Shown: one piece after another, positions 1 to 8,970 of the stretch | Numbering within the stretch: the first letter of the stretch is position 1 | How the letters are laid out: each line of letters starts with the position of its first letter | Assembly: GCF_007997135.1 (NCBI RefSeq) | Contig: NZ_VORU01000011.1 | Coordinates: 57,101-121,100, forward strand | DNA: 64,000 nucleotides | Reading direction: 5' to 3' | From: Aequorivita lipolytica | GTDB taxonomy: Bacteria; Bacteroidota; Bacteroidia; Flavobacteriales; Flavobacteriaceae | The notes under the pieces: model-generated | The model's database searches: none | What the model saw: the letters and a program-made list of their open reading frames with translations, nothing else | What the model was told of the DNA's origin: nothing | Position numbers and translations under genes: made by a program

Positions 1-186
1 CAGATAAATACTAAAGCAAATCATAATTACGGTCCACGAGGCACCAAAGACCCAACCTGGGGGAGTCCAAGGGGCTTTATTAATACCGGCATACCATTCA
101 GACCGTGGACCTTTTCCTGCCATTAAACTTCCAAGGCCAATGGAACCAAAATTAAGTATTAAGAATAGTATAAGTCTGTAGATCAT
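1..186 (-). CDS. tspO: TspO/MBR family protein (tryptophan-rich sensory protein), 3' end cut by window
   Basis: The first 62 codons of a minus-strand gene start at the ATG at 186 and run off the left edge. The translation has a hydrophobic first segment and then the family hallmark WTPPGWVFG followed by a second membrane segment. That proline- and tryptophan-rich motif is the signature of the TspO/MBR (peripheral benzodiazepine receptor-like) five-helix membrane proteins, which bind porphyrins and sterol-like ligands. About 90-100 residues of a typical ~155-residue protein are missing. The start codon lies inside an 18-bp element (176-193) that recurs at 1996-2013. The family call is firm; the physiological role is not. 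Confidence 0.85.
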   Translation of the reverse strand, partial: MIYRLILFLILNFGSIGLGSLMAGKGPRSEWYAGINKAPWTPPGWVFGASWTVIMICFSIYL

Positions 187-235
187 TTAAATGTTCTTTT
201 TTGAATTCTAAGTAATTTGAAAATAGTAATTTAAT

Positions 236-460
236 TCATTCTATAATCTCATAGTCAATAGCTAGTTTTCGCAGTGCTCTCAAAGCAGAACCACTGTCTT
301 TGTCTTCCACTTCAATTTCTACAGCGTCTCCTTCTAAGAGGATATCTGTAAGTTCATTGGCTAAGGATTCGTTTATGTTTAATGAAATCGCTACAATAGA
401 TTGGGCTATCGCTCTTCTATCTGGCCGCTGCGCATCACAAGACAATAATTTTAATTTCAT
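236..460 (-). CDS. Small conserved-looking protein of unknown function (74 aa)
   Basis: A 74-residue acidic, soluble protein with a predicted beta-alpha-rich pattern. It opens with MKLKLLSCDAQ and has a run of acidic residues (EVEDKDSG) near residue 50. The spacing of hydrophobic residues loosely recalls the compact ribosomal L7/L12 C-terminal fold, but this is only an impression. ATG start, TGA stop at 236. It lies 49 bp downstream of tspO's start on the same strand, so the two may be co-transcribed. I do not recognise the family. Confidence 0.55.
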   Translation of the reverse strand: MKLKLLSCDAQRPDRRAIAQSIVAISLNINESLANELTDILLEGDAVEIEVEDKDSGSALRALRKLAIDYEIIE

Positions 461-600
461 AATACCGATTTATTAATGCAAGATACCAAAATTGAAGAAG
501 GTGAATAATTCAAAATTTCGTCGCTCTTATTTCGTACTTTCAACAAATCAACAATCCAGAACTATTATTGGAGAAGACGAATTTTTCATAATTCATAATC

Positions 601-642
601 TCGTCGCTCGTCGTTCATAGCTTGTCGTTCGTAGCTCGTACT
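601..642. repeat. Low-complexity intergenic repeat of TCGTNGYTCGTNGTTC-like units
   Basis: Between the 74-aa gene and thiE, the stretch 601-642 consists of imperfect 8-10 bp repeats built from TCGTCG, TCGTTC and TCGTAGC. A weaker copy lies near 520-542. It directly follows the 3' end of thiE on the minus strand. It looks like an intergenic micro-repeat and contains no convincing gene. Confidence 0.5.
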
Positions 643-648
643 TCCAAT

Positions 649-1290
649 TCACTCAAACGTATACCGTTGCTCCGCAGTAGAAGATGCATTAAGCAATTGG
701 TTAAGTACTTTTATAGTATTAAAATCGCGGGTAATTTCGCCGGAAACAGCAATTCCAGAAATACCCGTTTCTAATATGGCTGTAACATCTGCTGTTGTAA
801 TACCTCCAACGCCAATAATAGGTGTGCCGGTTTTCAATATATCCGTAATGGCAGTATAGCCCGCTAAGCCTAAAGCTGGCGGTAAGTTAGCTTTAGTTGC
901 TGTGTCTCTAAAGGGACCTAAACTAATATAATTCACTTGTTTGTCAAGCAGTGTTTCGCAATCCTGCATCGTATTTGCCGTGCCACCAATAATTTGCCAC
1001 GAGTATAAATGTTTACGAGCTATAGTAGGGCAGGAGTCTATTTTTCCCAAATGAACACCGTCTGCTTTAACTTCTCTTGCTATTTTATAATGATCATTTA
1101 TAATCAATCTTGTTTGAAAATGGGAAGTGATTTCTCTAGCATCATGGGCTGTTTTTAAAAAGTTCTTTTCTGAAACATTTTTTAAACGCAATTGCACCAA
1201 CTCCGCACCAGAGTTACAAGCCTTCTGAATATTCTCCAAATGCGCTACCGGCGAACTCCCTTGGGATATATAATGTAGTTTAGGTATCAT
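649..1290 (-). CDS. thiE: Thiamine-phosphate synthase
   Basis: 213-residue TIM-barrel enzyme that couples HMP-pyrophosphate and the thiazole phosphate to thiamine monophosphate in the cytoplasm. Recognisable family blocks are QLRLKN near residue 33 (pyrophosphate side), LIINDH at 62-67, GVHLG at 78-82, IGGTANT at 101-107, YISLGPF at 121-127, and the C-terminal phosphate-binding loop GVGGIT near 160-165. Length is normal. The gene stands alone; no other thi genes lie nearby. TenI-like proteins share the fold, but IGGTANT and the glycine-rich phosphate loop favour a true synthase. Confidence 0.9.
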   Translation of the reverse strand: MIPKLHYISQGSSPVAHLENIQKACNSGAELVQLRLKNVSEKNFLKTAHDAREITSHFQTRLIINDHYKIAREVKADGVHLGKIDSCPTIARKHLYSWQIIGGTANTMQDCETLLDKQVNYISLGPFRDTATKANLPPALGLAGYTAITDILKTGTPIIGVGGITTADVTAILETGISGIAVSGEITRDFNTIKVLNQLLNASSTAEQRYTFE

Positions 1291-1317
1291 ATTTTTTTAA
1301 TATTCAATTCACAATAC

Positions 1318-1935
1318 TCAATTCTCAATTCTCACTACTTTAGAATATTCCATAAAATAGGATTCAAAGCGTTTTAGTACTGGGTGCATTTTCTCTGAAT
1401 ACAGCACATACTGGCATTTTTGAATACTTTGAGTGATGGACATAATAGCCTCATAGGTTGATTTTTGAGTTAGAAACTCAGCGTCGTCTATGCTAAATAT
1501 TTTAAAGTCAGCGATACTAACCCCATTTGTTAAAAACAACTTGTTCATTGACTTTGGTGTGGAAATAAGAATATCAACCCCCATAGCGATTTCAGATTTT
1601 TGCACATCAATATGAAGCTCTTCATAGCCTACATAAACTCGCAAGGAAGTATATTTAGTGTACAATAAAAAAGCATCATATAACTCCATGGCCTTTTCCT
1701 TATTTTCTACAAGAACTACCGCCCTTGGGGCATTTCCGATCTCTCTACATTTTAATGCGTGCATTGTAGTAAGGATAATCGTGGTGGTTTTCCCGCTAGC
1801 TGCTGGGGATACGCAATACACATTCGCACCACTTTTTATTACAGGAATACTGCTACTCTGAAAAGGAGTAGGGGTTGATATTTCTAGAGTCGCTAGCCGC
1901 TCTTGTATTTCAGGATGTAATTTTTTAAAAGGCAT
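1318..1935 (-). CDS. DEAD-box-like ATPase domain protein lacking the second helicase domain
   Basis: 205 residues from the ATG at 1935 (MPFKKLHPEIQ...); an in-frame ATG at 1965 would add 10 residues. The protein has the first RecA lobe of a DEAD-box helicase: a Q-motif-like TPTPFQ (21-26), Walker A SPAASGKTT (43-51) and a DEAD-box position reading IDDAEF (149-154). The TPGR motif reads TPKS and the SAT motif is not preserved. There is no helicase C domain, so RNA unwinding is doubtful; an ATP-binding or regulatory role is possible. Length is about half that of the family. It is the divergent neighbour of the lectin gene, separated by a 0.6-kb gap. Confidence 0.7.
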   Translation of the reverse strand: MPFKKLHPEIQERLATLEISTPTPFQSSSIPVIKSGANVYCVSPAASGKTTTIILTTMHALKCREIGNAPRAVVLVENKEKAMELYDAFLLYTKYTSLRVYVGYEELHIDVQKSEIAMGVDILISTPKSMNKLFLTNGVSIADFKIFSIDDAEFLTQKSTYEAIMSITQSIQKCQYVLYSEKMHPVLKRFESYFMEYSKVVRIEN

Positions 1936-1983
1936 AGAAAGTATTGAGATTGTAATTGAATGCACTAATTATATTAATTATTG

Positions 1984-1991
1984 CAAAGATA
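1984..1991 (-). promoter_or_regulatory. -7 element TATCTTTG for the DEAD-like gene
   Basis: Read on the minus strand, TATCTTTG matches the Bacteroidota consensus TAnnTTTG. It lies 18 bp before the upstream ATG (1965) and 48 bp before the preferred ATG (1935). No good TTG is seen at the -33 position; instead the palindromic CATTTAAATG element occupies that place. Confidence 0.55.
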
Positions 1992-2543
1992 CTATCTGTA
2001 GACCATTTAAATGGGCGTAGTTGCTTTTTCTATTTTTTTCTTATTTAGTTTTTTCCATTTGGTAATGAAACGCTTTTATATTCAAAATGCTAAATGAGGA
2101 ATGAATAATTTCTATGAAATGTTTGTTATGTTGAATATCAATAAATACTTTATTTTTTTCTTTATAAATGGTCTAATATTTAAATTTTCAATTGGTTAAA
2201 TACTTGTATAAACTTTTAATATCTATTTAAAAAATCAAACAAATAAAAATAATTTATATAGAAATATTAGTGTTAATCACCGTACACAAATGTTTAGGTT
2301 TAAAATTATTGGCTAACTGTAGTATCAAGTTCATGATTTTGAAACTTAAAAAAAGTTATTTAATTTTTATATATTAAATCGTTAGTATATCCAACTCCAT
2401 TTTCATCCCTTAAATTTCGCTTCTATCCCAATTTTTTTTTCGCAGTTAAAGCTATTGCTACTTTTATATCAGGATAAAATTCCTTGTAAAAAGTAGTAAG
2501 CCGAAAATACTTTTCTTAGAGTAGGCACAAAACAATTTTAACC
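1992..2543. other. AT-rich intergenic region with divergent promoters, no gene seen
   Basis: About 550 bp between the minus-strand DEAD-like gene and the plus-strand lectin gene. It is strongly AT-rich and has stop codons in all frames. It holds the CATTTAAATG palindrome at 2004-2013 and a plausible promoter for the lectin gene at its right end. Nothing else could be supported. Confidence 0.6.
2484..2515 (+). promoter_or_regulatory. Possible flavobacterial promoter for the lectin gene
   Basis: TTG at 2484-2486, a 21-bp spacer and TACTTTTC at 2508-2515 resemble the Bacteroidota TTG/TAnnTTTG pair. The last base and the long spacer deviate from consensus. The predicted start lies about 23 bp before the ATG at 2544. 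Confidence 0.4.
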
Positions 2544-4004
2544 ATGAAAAAAAATACATTTATTTCGCTTTTTGTGTTGCTTATCATTTTTTCAGCAACC
2601 TCAATTGCACAAACTACAATGAGTTCTTGGCAAGTTAATGACGGCTCAGAAGGTGTTTTGAAAATTCCAACCTCAAGCGATGCGCAACGCAGCGAAGCAT
2701 TTAACAGCGCTACAGTTCCTTCACAAAATGATCAAGCTTGGAATAATCTTGAAAAGGATAAAAACGGATGGGTAAATTTTAAAAAGACATCTGATGTAAA
2801 ATCTTGCGGGCAACAAGTTGACTTTACCTATTTTCAACTACTCGCAAATGTGCCAGCAAACGTGAATATAAGTTCATTTGCAGTAACATATAATGCTGGA
2901 GATGATGCTAACCGTATAGCAATTTACAACAGCAAATATCCAAATGGGAAGTTTGATCAGTCTAAAGACCAAATAAAAGTTTCACAGCGAGGTCCTTTTG
3001 TTATAGATATTAAAGACTGGATTGTAAAAGGAGAAGAAAACCGCATTGTGGTTATCCATTACGATCAATGCTCACCTGGCAATAATTTATCTGGCTTGCG
3101 GGTTACCATAAAAGAAGAAGTTATGATGGCTGAAGCTACTTCAGTGACGCTTCCCGATACCTTTAGACTGCACGCATATTCTATTAACGGCAAACGTGTT
3201 GAAAGTGGTAGTGATTATTGGATGGGTTTTAATCCAAATGAAGCTGGTGCCTCAAAAGTAGGTAGAATACTAAATGCAAAAACCGGAACTGTATTAGATG
3301 TTGAAAAAGTAGATATCGACAAAGCTAAAGGTATTATTGCCCTTAAAGTTACCAATGCGCCAGGCGCCAGTTCATTTTTGGTTATTGGAGATAACAAAAA
3401 CGTAAGCATTGCAGTTATTACTGGTAATACTAACAGACACCATTTCATAATTCGCAATCCTGAGGAAAAAGAAGGCTCTTCAAAAAAGTATGTTTCATTT
3501 GAATCTGTAGCATTTCCGGGATGGTTTCTTCGTCACCAAGGTTTTCAGTTAAAAGTTACCCAAGCAACAGATAATGCCAGAAAGGATATTGTATATCGCC
3601 AAGATGCAACCTGGCTTTTTGAACCTATTAAAAATGAAAAAATGGTCAGGAATCAATCTGCTAATGAGTTTTTAGGTGTAACGCAATCCTTAACTGTAAA
3701 TCAAGAACTTGTTTCTAAAAACGGACAGTACAATTTAATTTTACAACCCGACGGAAATCTATGTATCTACAAGAACAAGAAAGATTTTGTTTGGTGTACA
3801 ATGACTAACGGCAAGAATACTGCACAGCTTATTTTACAGGATGATGGCAATTTATGCCTTTATAACACAACGGGTGGTCATATTTGGAGCACAGACACGT
3901 ATAGAGGCGACATCAAAGAGGTTGGTTCTTTATTAGTGCTTGAAGACAATGGCATCTTAAATCTATACAATGCCAACGGCGGTGTTGTTTGGAGCAGTAA
4001 ATAA
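2544..4004 (+). CDS. Secreted AbfB-type beta-trefoil plus bulb-type (mannose-binding) lectin protein
   Basis: 486 residues. A signal peptide covers about 1-23 (ending SIAQ). An uncharacterised beta-rich N-terminal region runs from about 25 to 195. A region at about 210-362 resembles an arabinofuranosidase-B-type beta-trefoil, with the FPGWFLRHQG and DATW signatures. A C-terminal bulb-lectin domain (373-486) carries two good QxDxNxxxY sugar-binding motifs (QPDGNLCIY at 401-409, QDDGNLCLY at 432-440) and a third degenerate copy near 467. There is no catalytic domain, TonB or type IX sorting motif, so it looks like an exported carbohydrate-binding protein. It is followed by a strong terminator and is transcribed alone. 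Domain names are by motif; function is inferred. Confidence 0.8.
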   Translation: MKKNTFISLFVLLIIFSATSIAQTTMSSWQVNDGSEGVLKIPTSSDAQRSEAFNSATVPSQNDQAWNNLEKDKNGWVNFKKTSDVKSCGQQVDFTYFQLLANVPANVNISSFAVTYNAGDDANRIAIYNSKYPNGKFDQSKDQIKVSQRGPFVIDIKDWIVKGEENRIVVIHYDQCSPGNNLSGLRVTIKEEVMMAEATSVTLPDTFRLHAYSINGKRVESGSDYWMGFNPNEAGASKVGRILNAKTGTVLDVEKVDIDKAKGIIALKVTNAPGASSFLVIGDNKNVSIAVITGNTNRHHFIIRNPEEKEGSSKKYVSFESVAFPGWFLRHQGFQLKVTQATDNARKDIVYRQDATWLFEPIKNEKMVRNQSANEFLGVTQSLTVNQELVSKNGQYNLILQPDGNLCIYKNKKDFVWCTMTNGKNTAQLILQDDGNLCLYNTTGGHIWSTDTYRGDIKEVGSLLVLEDNGILNLYNANGGVVWSSK

Positions 4005-4015
4005 TAAAAATTTAG

Positions 4016-4051
4016 CGTTTGCGTGTCTCTATGGCACGCAAACGTTTTTTT
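4016..4051 (+). terminator. Rho-independent terminator after the lectin gene
   Basis: A perfect 10-bp stem (CGTTTGCGTG at 4016-4025 with CACGCAAACG at 4035-4044) and a 9-nt loop are followed by seven T at 4045-4051. It begins 12 bp after the lectin stop. Because it overlaps the longest possible reading frame of the next gene, it argues that the kinase really starts further downstream. Confidence 0.9.
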
Positions 4052-4180
4052 AAACCGGCAAAGAATAACATATTTCTGTTTACATTCTGCCTTTTATTTT
4101 TTGTTCTAAATCGCCAACCATTTTTCAATTATATTACACCTGTTTTATATTTCGCATACATCACAATTAAGGCAATGAGA

Positions 4181-5968
4181 ATGTTCAAACAGATTTCTGT
4201 AGTATTACTTATTATTTATTGCCAAGTTTCAATTGGCCAGAATATAGCGGTGGACAAAGAAATTCAAAAAATAGATACCCTTATAGAATACAATCAGTAT
4301 GATAAGGCCCGAAAAAAAGCAGACAGCTTGTACCAGGTTTTGGTGAAAATTAATAGGGGAGAAGTATTAGAACAAAGATTGGAAGTACGTCTTCAGCAAG
4401 GCATTATATTCGACAATCAATTTGAACACAAAAAAGCACTTGAAATTTTTTTAGAGGTTGCACAAAAGGCCGAGACCAATAATTTATATCGCATTCTTTG
4501 CATCAGTTATATCAAAATTGCATTACAACAAGAAAAAACAGACAACTTTTACTTGGCTTACGATTATATAAAAGCTGCCCGAAAGATTGCTGATAAATAT
4601 AAATTTACAGATTTATATAGTAAAATATATATAAGATATTCTTTTCTGCACAGGTATATTGGAGATGTAGAAGACACTAATGTTAACCAAGGATTAAACC
4701 AGCGTTTATTGGATAAAGGTTTTATAGGAAGTATAGATTCTGCCGTTTATTATGCAGACAAGAGTATTGAATACGCAACTATGTTTAATAATGTAAGCGA
4801 CCTTAAGGATGGTTATCTTACATTGGGTAGCCTTTACGGCAAGAATAGAAAAAATAATGTTTCACTTTCAACAGAATATTTTTTGAAAGCATTGCGCTAT
4901 GACAAGAAACTGAATAATACAGAAAATATAGGGGCTCTGTATCGCAATATCGCCGTTAACTATCTAATAAGTGGAGATTTTAATACCGCCTTAAAGTATA
5001 ACGATTCGTCATATATGTCTTATGATAATGTGAATTTGTTTTACAAATATATAATTCCACAAAATAGAGCAGACATATTTGAGGCAATGGGAAAAACAGA
5101 TTCTGCATATCATTATTTAAAAATAGCCTATGTTGATGTAGTAGAAAAATATAATTTGGAAGAGGTTGGCGAAACTAAAAAACTAGAAGAACAATTTCAA
5201 AATGATAAAAAAGAAGCGATTATAAAAAACAAAAACCAGCTATTAATCTTCATTTTAATACTCGTAATTGTAATTGCAGGCGCATCCGTTCTGTTAATTC
5301 TAAAAAACAGAAAGATAAATACACAAAATAAAACCATTAACAAACAGCTGGAAGAATTAGTCACAACCCTAGACCAAAAACAAGTACTATTATCAGAGCT
5401 TCAACATAGGGTTAAGAACAATCTTCAACATGTAATAAGCATTCTTGAAATACAGAAAGAATCTATAGATTTCAACAATATAGATGAGGTAATACGCAGC
5501 AACCAAAACCGCATTCATTCCATGGCGTTGCTCCATAAAAAATTGAACATTTCTGAAAGTGTAAATGACATAGACCTGAAAAGATATGTTACTGAACTCT
5601 CGGAATTGGTAAAAGAATCGTACGATACATACAATAAAAAAATACAGCTAAATATAAGCTGCGAGGTAGAAAATATAACTATTGAAAATGCACTTCCCAC
5701 AGGTTTGATTATTGTTGAATTGCTTAGCAACAGTATAAAGCATGCATTCAAAGATCGTGCTGTCGGAATTATAACTATAGCTATTACAAAGGATGAAAGC
5801 ACACAAAAAACCCAATTGTACTATGCAGATAATGGAAACGGTTTCGACTTTAACACCACTTCTAAAAAAGGATTGGGACTGGAAATAATAGTAGGGTTGA
5901 TTGATCAATTAAATGGTGAAATAGATAGTAAAAACAACGCAGGATTCGAAATAACCATTTCGTTTTAA
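4181..5968 (+). CDS. TPR-repeat sensor histidine kinase (HisKA_2 family)
   Basis: 595 residues from the ATG at 4181 (4175 is possible). The frame is open from 4019 but that start lies in the preceding terminator. Order: signal peptide 1-20, TPR-like helical repeats about 30-340 predicted to be periplasmic, one membrane helix 354-374, a coiled linker, then the HisKA_2 dimerisation helix with ELQHRVKNN (phosphoacceptor His409). The HATPase_c domain has an N box ELLSNSIKHAF (513-523), G1 ADNGNGF near 549-555 and GLGLEI at 564-569. The response regulator gene starts 11 bp after the stop, so they form a cognate pair. The stimulus is unknown. Confidence 0.88.
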   Translation: MFKQISVVLLIIYCQVSIGQNIAVDKEIQKIDTLIEYNQYDKARKKADSLYQVLVKINRGEVLEQRLEVRLQQGIIFDNQFEHKKALEIFLEVAQKAETNNLYRILCISYIKIALQQEKTDNFYLAYDYIKAARKIADKYKFTDLYSKIYIRYSFLHRYIGDVEDTNVNQGLNQRLLDKGFIGSIDSAVYYADKSIEYATMFNNVSDLKDGYLTLGSLYGKNRKNNVSLSTEYFLKALRYDKKLNNTENIGALYRNIAVNYLISGDFNTALKYNDSSYMSYDNVNLFYKYIIPQNRADIFEAMGKTDSAYHYLKIAYVDVVEKYNLEEVGETKKLEEQFQNDKKEAIIKNKNQLLIFILILVIVIAGASVLLILKNRKINTQNKTINKQLEELVTTLDQKQVLLSELQHRVKNNLQHVISILEIQKESIDFNNIDEVIRSNQNRIHSMALLHKKLNISESVNDIDLKRYVTELSELVKESYDTYNKKIQLNISCEVENITIENALPTGLIIVELLSNSIKHAFKDRAVGIITIAITKDESTQKTQLYYADNGNGFDFNTTSKKGLGLEIIVGLIDQLNGEIDSKNNAGFEITISF

Positions 5969-5979
5969 AAACAGATTGA

Positions 5980-6675
5980 ATGGAGAAAAAAACAATATTA
6001 CTGGTAGAAGATGATTTCCTGAACCGGCGCGTAACAAAAAAAGCTTTGACCGAAAACGGCTATAATGTTGCCGAAGCCAAAAACAGCGAAGAAACTTTTA
6101 AAATATTAGAAAGTCAATTGGTACACCTGCTAATATTGGACATCAATCTCGGCAAGCTTGAACAAGATGGTATAAACCTCGGGCAGCAAATACAAAATAC
6201 ATTCAAGATTCCGTTCATCTATCTTACCGCCTATGAAACTGCAGAAATAATTAATAGGGCTGCGACAACTTCGCCTTATTCCTATTTAACCAAGCCATTC
6301 AAAAATGCAGATTTGGTAGCCGCCATTCAAATAGCCTTACAGCAATCATCCAAAAAGAGCAAACCAGAGCCTACCATTCTTTTAAAAGACAACGAATACC
6401 ACGTTGAGGTTTTTATAAATGAAATAGATTATATAGAATCTGAAGGCAATTACCTGCTGGTTTACACAGGAAAGAAGGTTTACAAATGCCGTTCCACCAT
6501 CAAACAAGTATTGGAAACCCTACCCGAAGCCACTTTTATACAAACGCATAGAGCCTTTGTAGTAAATAAAACCAAGATTGATAAATTCAATATTAAAAAT
6601 GTGGTGGTAAAAGGAAATTTAATCCCGGTATCCAAGAGGTATTCAGATTTAAGTGGGTTGTTTAAAAACTTTTAG
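5980..6675 (+). CDS. LytTR-family response regulator
   Basis: 231 residues. The N-terminal receiver domain (1-120) has acidic residues Glu10-Asp11-Asp12, the phosphoacceptor Asp54 in LLILDINL, Thr83 and Lys105 (TKPF). The C-terminal LytTR DNA-binding domain (about 133-231) includes the typical IDYIESEGNY block (149-158), THRAFVVN (189-196) and VSKRY. It is translated immediately after the kinase and is very likely its partner. LytTR regulators bind imperfect direct repeats; no target site could be assigned here. Confidence 0.93.
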   Translation: MEKKTILLVEDDFLNRRVTKKALTENGYNVAEAKNSEETFKILESQLVHLLILDINLGKLEQDGINLGQQIQNTFKIPFIYLTAYETAEIINRAATTSPYSYLTKPFKNADLVAAIQIALQQSSKKSKPEPTILLKDNEYHVEVFINEIDYIESEGNYLLVYTGKKVYKCRSTIKQVLETLPEATFIQTHRAFVVNKTKIDKFNIKNVVVKGNLIPVSKRYSDLSGLFKNF

Positions 6676-7103
6676 CAGAAAATTATGCTGATTGGTGTGC
6701 AGGATTAAATTTTTTCACATTTAAGGAAAGCTATCCTAAATGTTCCTCAAAACTTTTTACAGCAATATTATTCTTATTAAAACCAAATAATTATTTAAGA
6801 AGAATGTTTGCTATTGCGCGGCTGGCTTAAGAGTAACAAGTAATAAAACCATAACAGAATAATCTGAAAGAGCAGAATTAATCAATCAAGCACAATGAGC
6901 GATGCAATTTTACATAACGGCTAATTATAGCATCATAACACACTCTTTAATGGGTAAAACGGAATGCTCTTTTTGTTCTATAATTTATATTATGTAAAAT
7001 GAAATAATTGATAACCCACAACAATACTTTATTCCCTCCATTGCTCTACACAACTCCTACTATAAATATATTTCGCAAAAAGTTACTGCTATACCACCCA
7101 AAC
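6676..7103. other. Intergenic region without a recognisable gene
   Basis: 428 bp between the convergent response regulator and TIR-domain genes. It is AT-rich, with no clear terminator hairpin, RNA gene or conserved frame. Nothing further can be supported. Confidence 0.5.
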
Positions 7104-8165
7104 CTAAATAGCCAAGTGTACCCAAACAACATTGTTGGCATCCGTAGCCACATCCATCACAAGATAGAACCTTCCGGGTTGCACATAATACCCTGTGGGA
7201 GAATTATTCTTCCATATTTCGTTCTCCATTTTGGGTGAAATAAAATCGCCCTGTACGGGTATTGTCAATTCATTGCCATCAAAATACAGCGTTTTGTTAA
7301 AGTATTGTTCCACGTTTACAATGCCGTATTTTACATAGCCATTTTCAGAAAACATATTCTTCATCCGTGTGTAGGCATCATTGTAATACGTATTGTTTTT
7401 TCCGTGTGTTCTCACAAATTGTACATAACCTTCAATGTTATTCGTATTGGTGGCATACGCCCAATCCTGTGCTATTGCCGATTCCGTATTGGTTGGGTTG
7501 TCATTAGTGTTTACTATTTGGTTATTGTATTGTTCGTCGGGTATATGTAATTCTTTATCTGTATCGCCGCTTGTGGATAGTATCAATACCACAGCTAATA
7601 CCGCTAAAACTGCCAGGCCGCTCAGTATGTACATCCAGGCATTGCTCGTCTTTTTAGGCTTATAATAGTTTGGTAGATCTTGTTCTATCGGGTCTAAGAT
7701 TGGATCTGGTGTGGGTGGTATGGGTTTTGGCTTAGGCAGTATGGGCAATTCGGCCACGTCTGCCAACCTGTTTGCTACGGTATCATCAAGTTGAAGCGCA
7801 CTTACCAAGCTGTCTATCCCCTTTTTATGTCCTTCTGCAAAGGTGGCATACTGTAAACGTCTCAATCGGAAAGGTATCTTGCACTCCTCCAAAAGCACTG
7901 GCACCACTTTTTTGTTCTCTTCCAAGGCATAAGACACCTCGTCCAAAACATTATTCGACTTAACGGAAGATTTTGACAGGACAACCAACAGCGTATGCGA
8001 AGTTTTCAGCGCATTCTCTATGCTATTGTCCCACCTATTGCCAGGTTTAATGTCCAACTGGTCCAGCCAAACCTTTGCGCCAGCTTCACGAAGGCTTTTA
8101 GCCAGGCTCAATACAAATTCTGAATCATCCCGTGAATAACTAAAAAATATCGTGCCTTCTGCCAT
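7104..8165 (-). CDS. TIR-domain protein with transmembrane anchor and extracytoplasmic C-terminal region
   Basis: 353 residues. The N-terminal TIR domain (1-about 130) begins TIFFSYSRDD and contains WLDQLDIKPG (33-42) and SKSSVKSNNVLDEVSYALE (64-82). Glu76 sits where TIR NADases carry their catalytic glutamate. A proline-rich linker (142-170) leads to one membrane helix (about 176-198). The C-terminal part holds a WxxA...Y...A helical repeat-like segment (233-265), as often follows TIR or caspase-like domains, then a small beta domain. It is a close paralogue of the next gene (most of the first 110 residues match), so the pair arose by duplication. NADase activity and a defence role are inferences. 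Confidence 0.82.
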   Translation of the reverse strand: MAEGTIFFSYSRDDSEFVLSLAKSLREAGAKVWLDQLDIKPGNRWDNSIENALKTSHTLLVVLSKSSVKSNNVLDEVSYALEENKKVVPVLLEECKIPFRLRRLQYATFAEGHKKGIDSLVSALQLDDTVANRLADVAELPILPKPKPIPPTPDPILDPIEQDLPNYYKPKKTSNAWMYILSGLAVLAVLAVVLILSTSGDTDKELHIPDEQYNNQIVNTNDNPTNTESAIAQDWAYATNTNNIEGYVQFVRTHGKNNTYYNDAYTRMKNMFSENGYVKYGIVNVEQYFNKTLYFDGNELTIPVQGDFISPKMENEIWKNNSPTGYYVQPGRFYLVMDVATDANNVVWVHLAI

Positions 8166-8267
8166 TGCTATGTACTTGTGTTATAGACGCTAATGTACTG
8201 AAAACTTTTTTTATAATTTGAAGATAAGGCTATTAACAGTAACATCAAGACTCTATATTTACCCTAT

Positions 8268-8921
8268 TTAATAATCATAATATCCAGATTCATCTGAATA
8301 GTAGTAAACCATCATCATAAAAATAAAGATCGCGATAAGTACAAAAAGAAAACAGCCGCCTAAAATGTAATAAGTGGTAAAGTTTTGCTTTTTGTACGGC
8401 ACTTGAGGTTGTGGTGGACGTGTCGGATGGATTGGCTGCTGTGGCTGAACAGGCCGTGATTTAGGAGTTAATGGCGCTGGTGTAGGTGAAGACTTGAGAT
8501 GTTCCTCTTCCCTTTCCACCAACTTCTTAGCTACCTCTTTTTCCAGTTGGAGCGCATCTACAAGCGTTTTTAAACCCGTTTCCCTGTTGCCACTAAAATC
8601 TGCATACTGCAATCGGCGCAATCGAAAAGGAATTTCGCAATCTTCCAAGAGCACCGGGACAACATTTTTATGCTCCTCCAGTGCATATGAAACTTCATCC
8701 AACACATTATTTGATTTCACCGAAGAACAGGACAGAATTACCAAAAGAGTGGACGATTCCTGTAATGCCTTCTCTATCGAGCTGTCCCAGCGTGAGCCAG
8801 GCTTTATATCCAACTGGTCCAACCAAATGGTAGCTCCTGCCACACGTAAATCTTTCGCAAGCTTCAAAACAAACTCAGAGTCGTCCCGTGAATAGCTGAA
8901 AAATATAGTGCCTTGAACCAT
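8268..8921 (-). CDS. TIR-domain protein with C-terminal transmembrane helix (paralogue)
   Basis: 217 residues. The TIR domain (1-about 130) is nearly the same as that of the downstream gene: TIFFSYSRDD at 4-13, WLDQLDIKPG at 33-42, NNVLDEVSYALEE at 71-83 with the candidate catalytic Glu76, and the block IPFRLRRLQYA at 97-107. A proline/glutamine-rich linker (146-175) is followed by one membrane helix (about 183-207) and a short tyrosine-rich tail. The extracytoplasmic domain of its paralogue is absent. The gap to the paralogue is 102 bp, enough for separate promoters, though same-strand co-transcription is possible. Confidence 0.82.
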   Translation of the reverse strand: MVQGTIFFSYSRDDSEFVLKLAKDLRVAGATIWLDQLDIKPGSRWDSSIEKALQESSTLLVILSCSSVKSNNVLDEVSYALEEHKNVVPVLLEDCEIPFRLRRLQYADFSGNRETGLKTLVDALQLEKEVAKKLVEREEEHLKSSPTPAPLTPKSRPVQPQQPIHPTRPPQPQVPYKKQNFTTYYILGGCFLFVLIAIFIFMMMVYYYSDESGYYDY

Positions 8922-8970
8922 TTTTATTTATTATTGCTTTTGTATATTTTTAACAATAGCATTTTGAATA

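Noticed and set aside
4019..4180. Start of the sensor kinase at TTG 4019
   Set aside because: The sequence 4016-4051 is a strong terminator hairpin and the 54-residue extension has no counterpart; the signal peptide begins at 4181.
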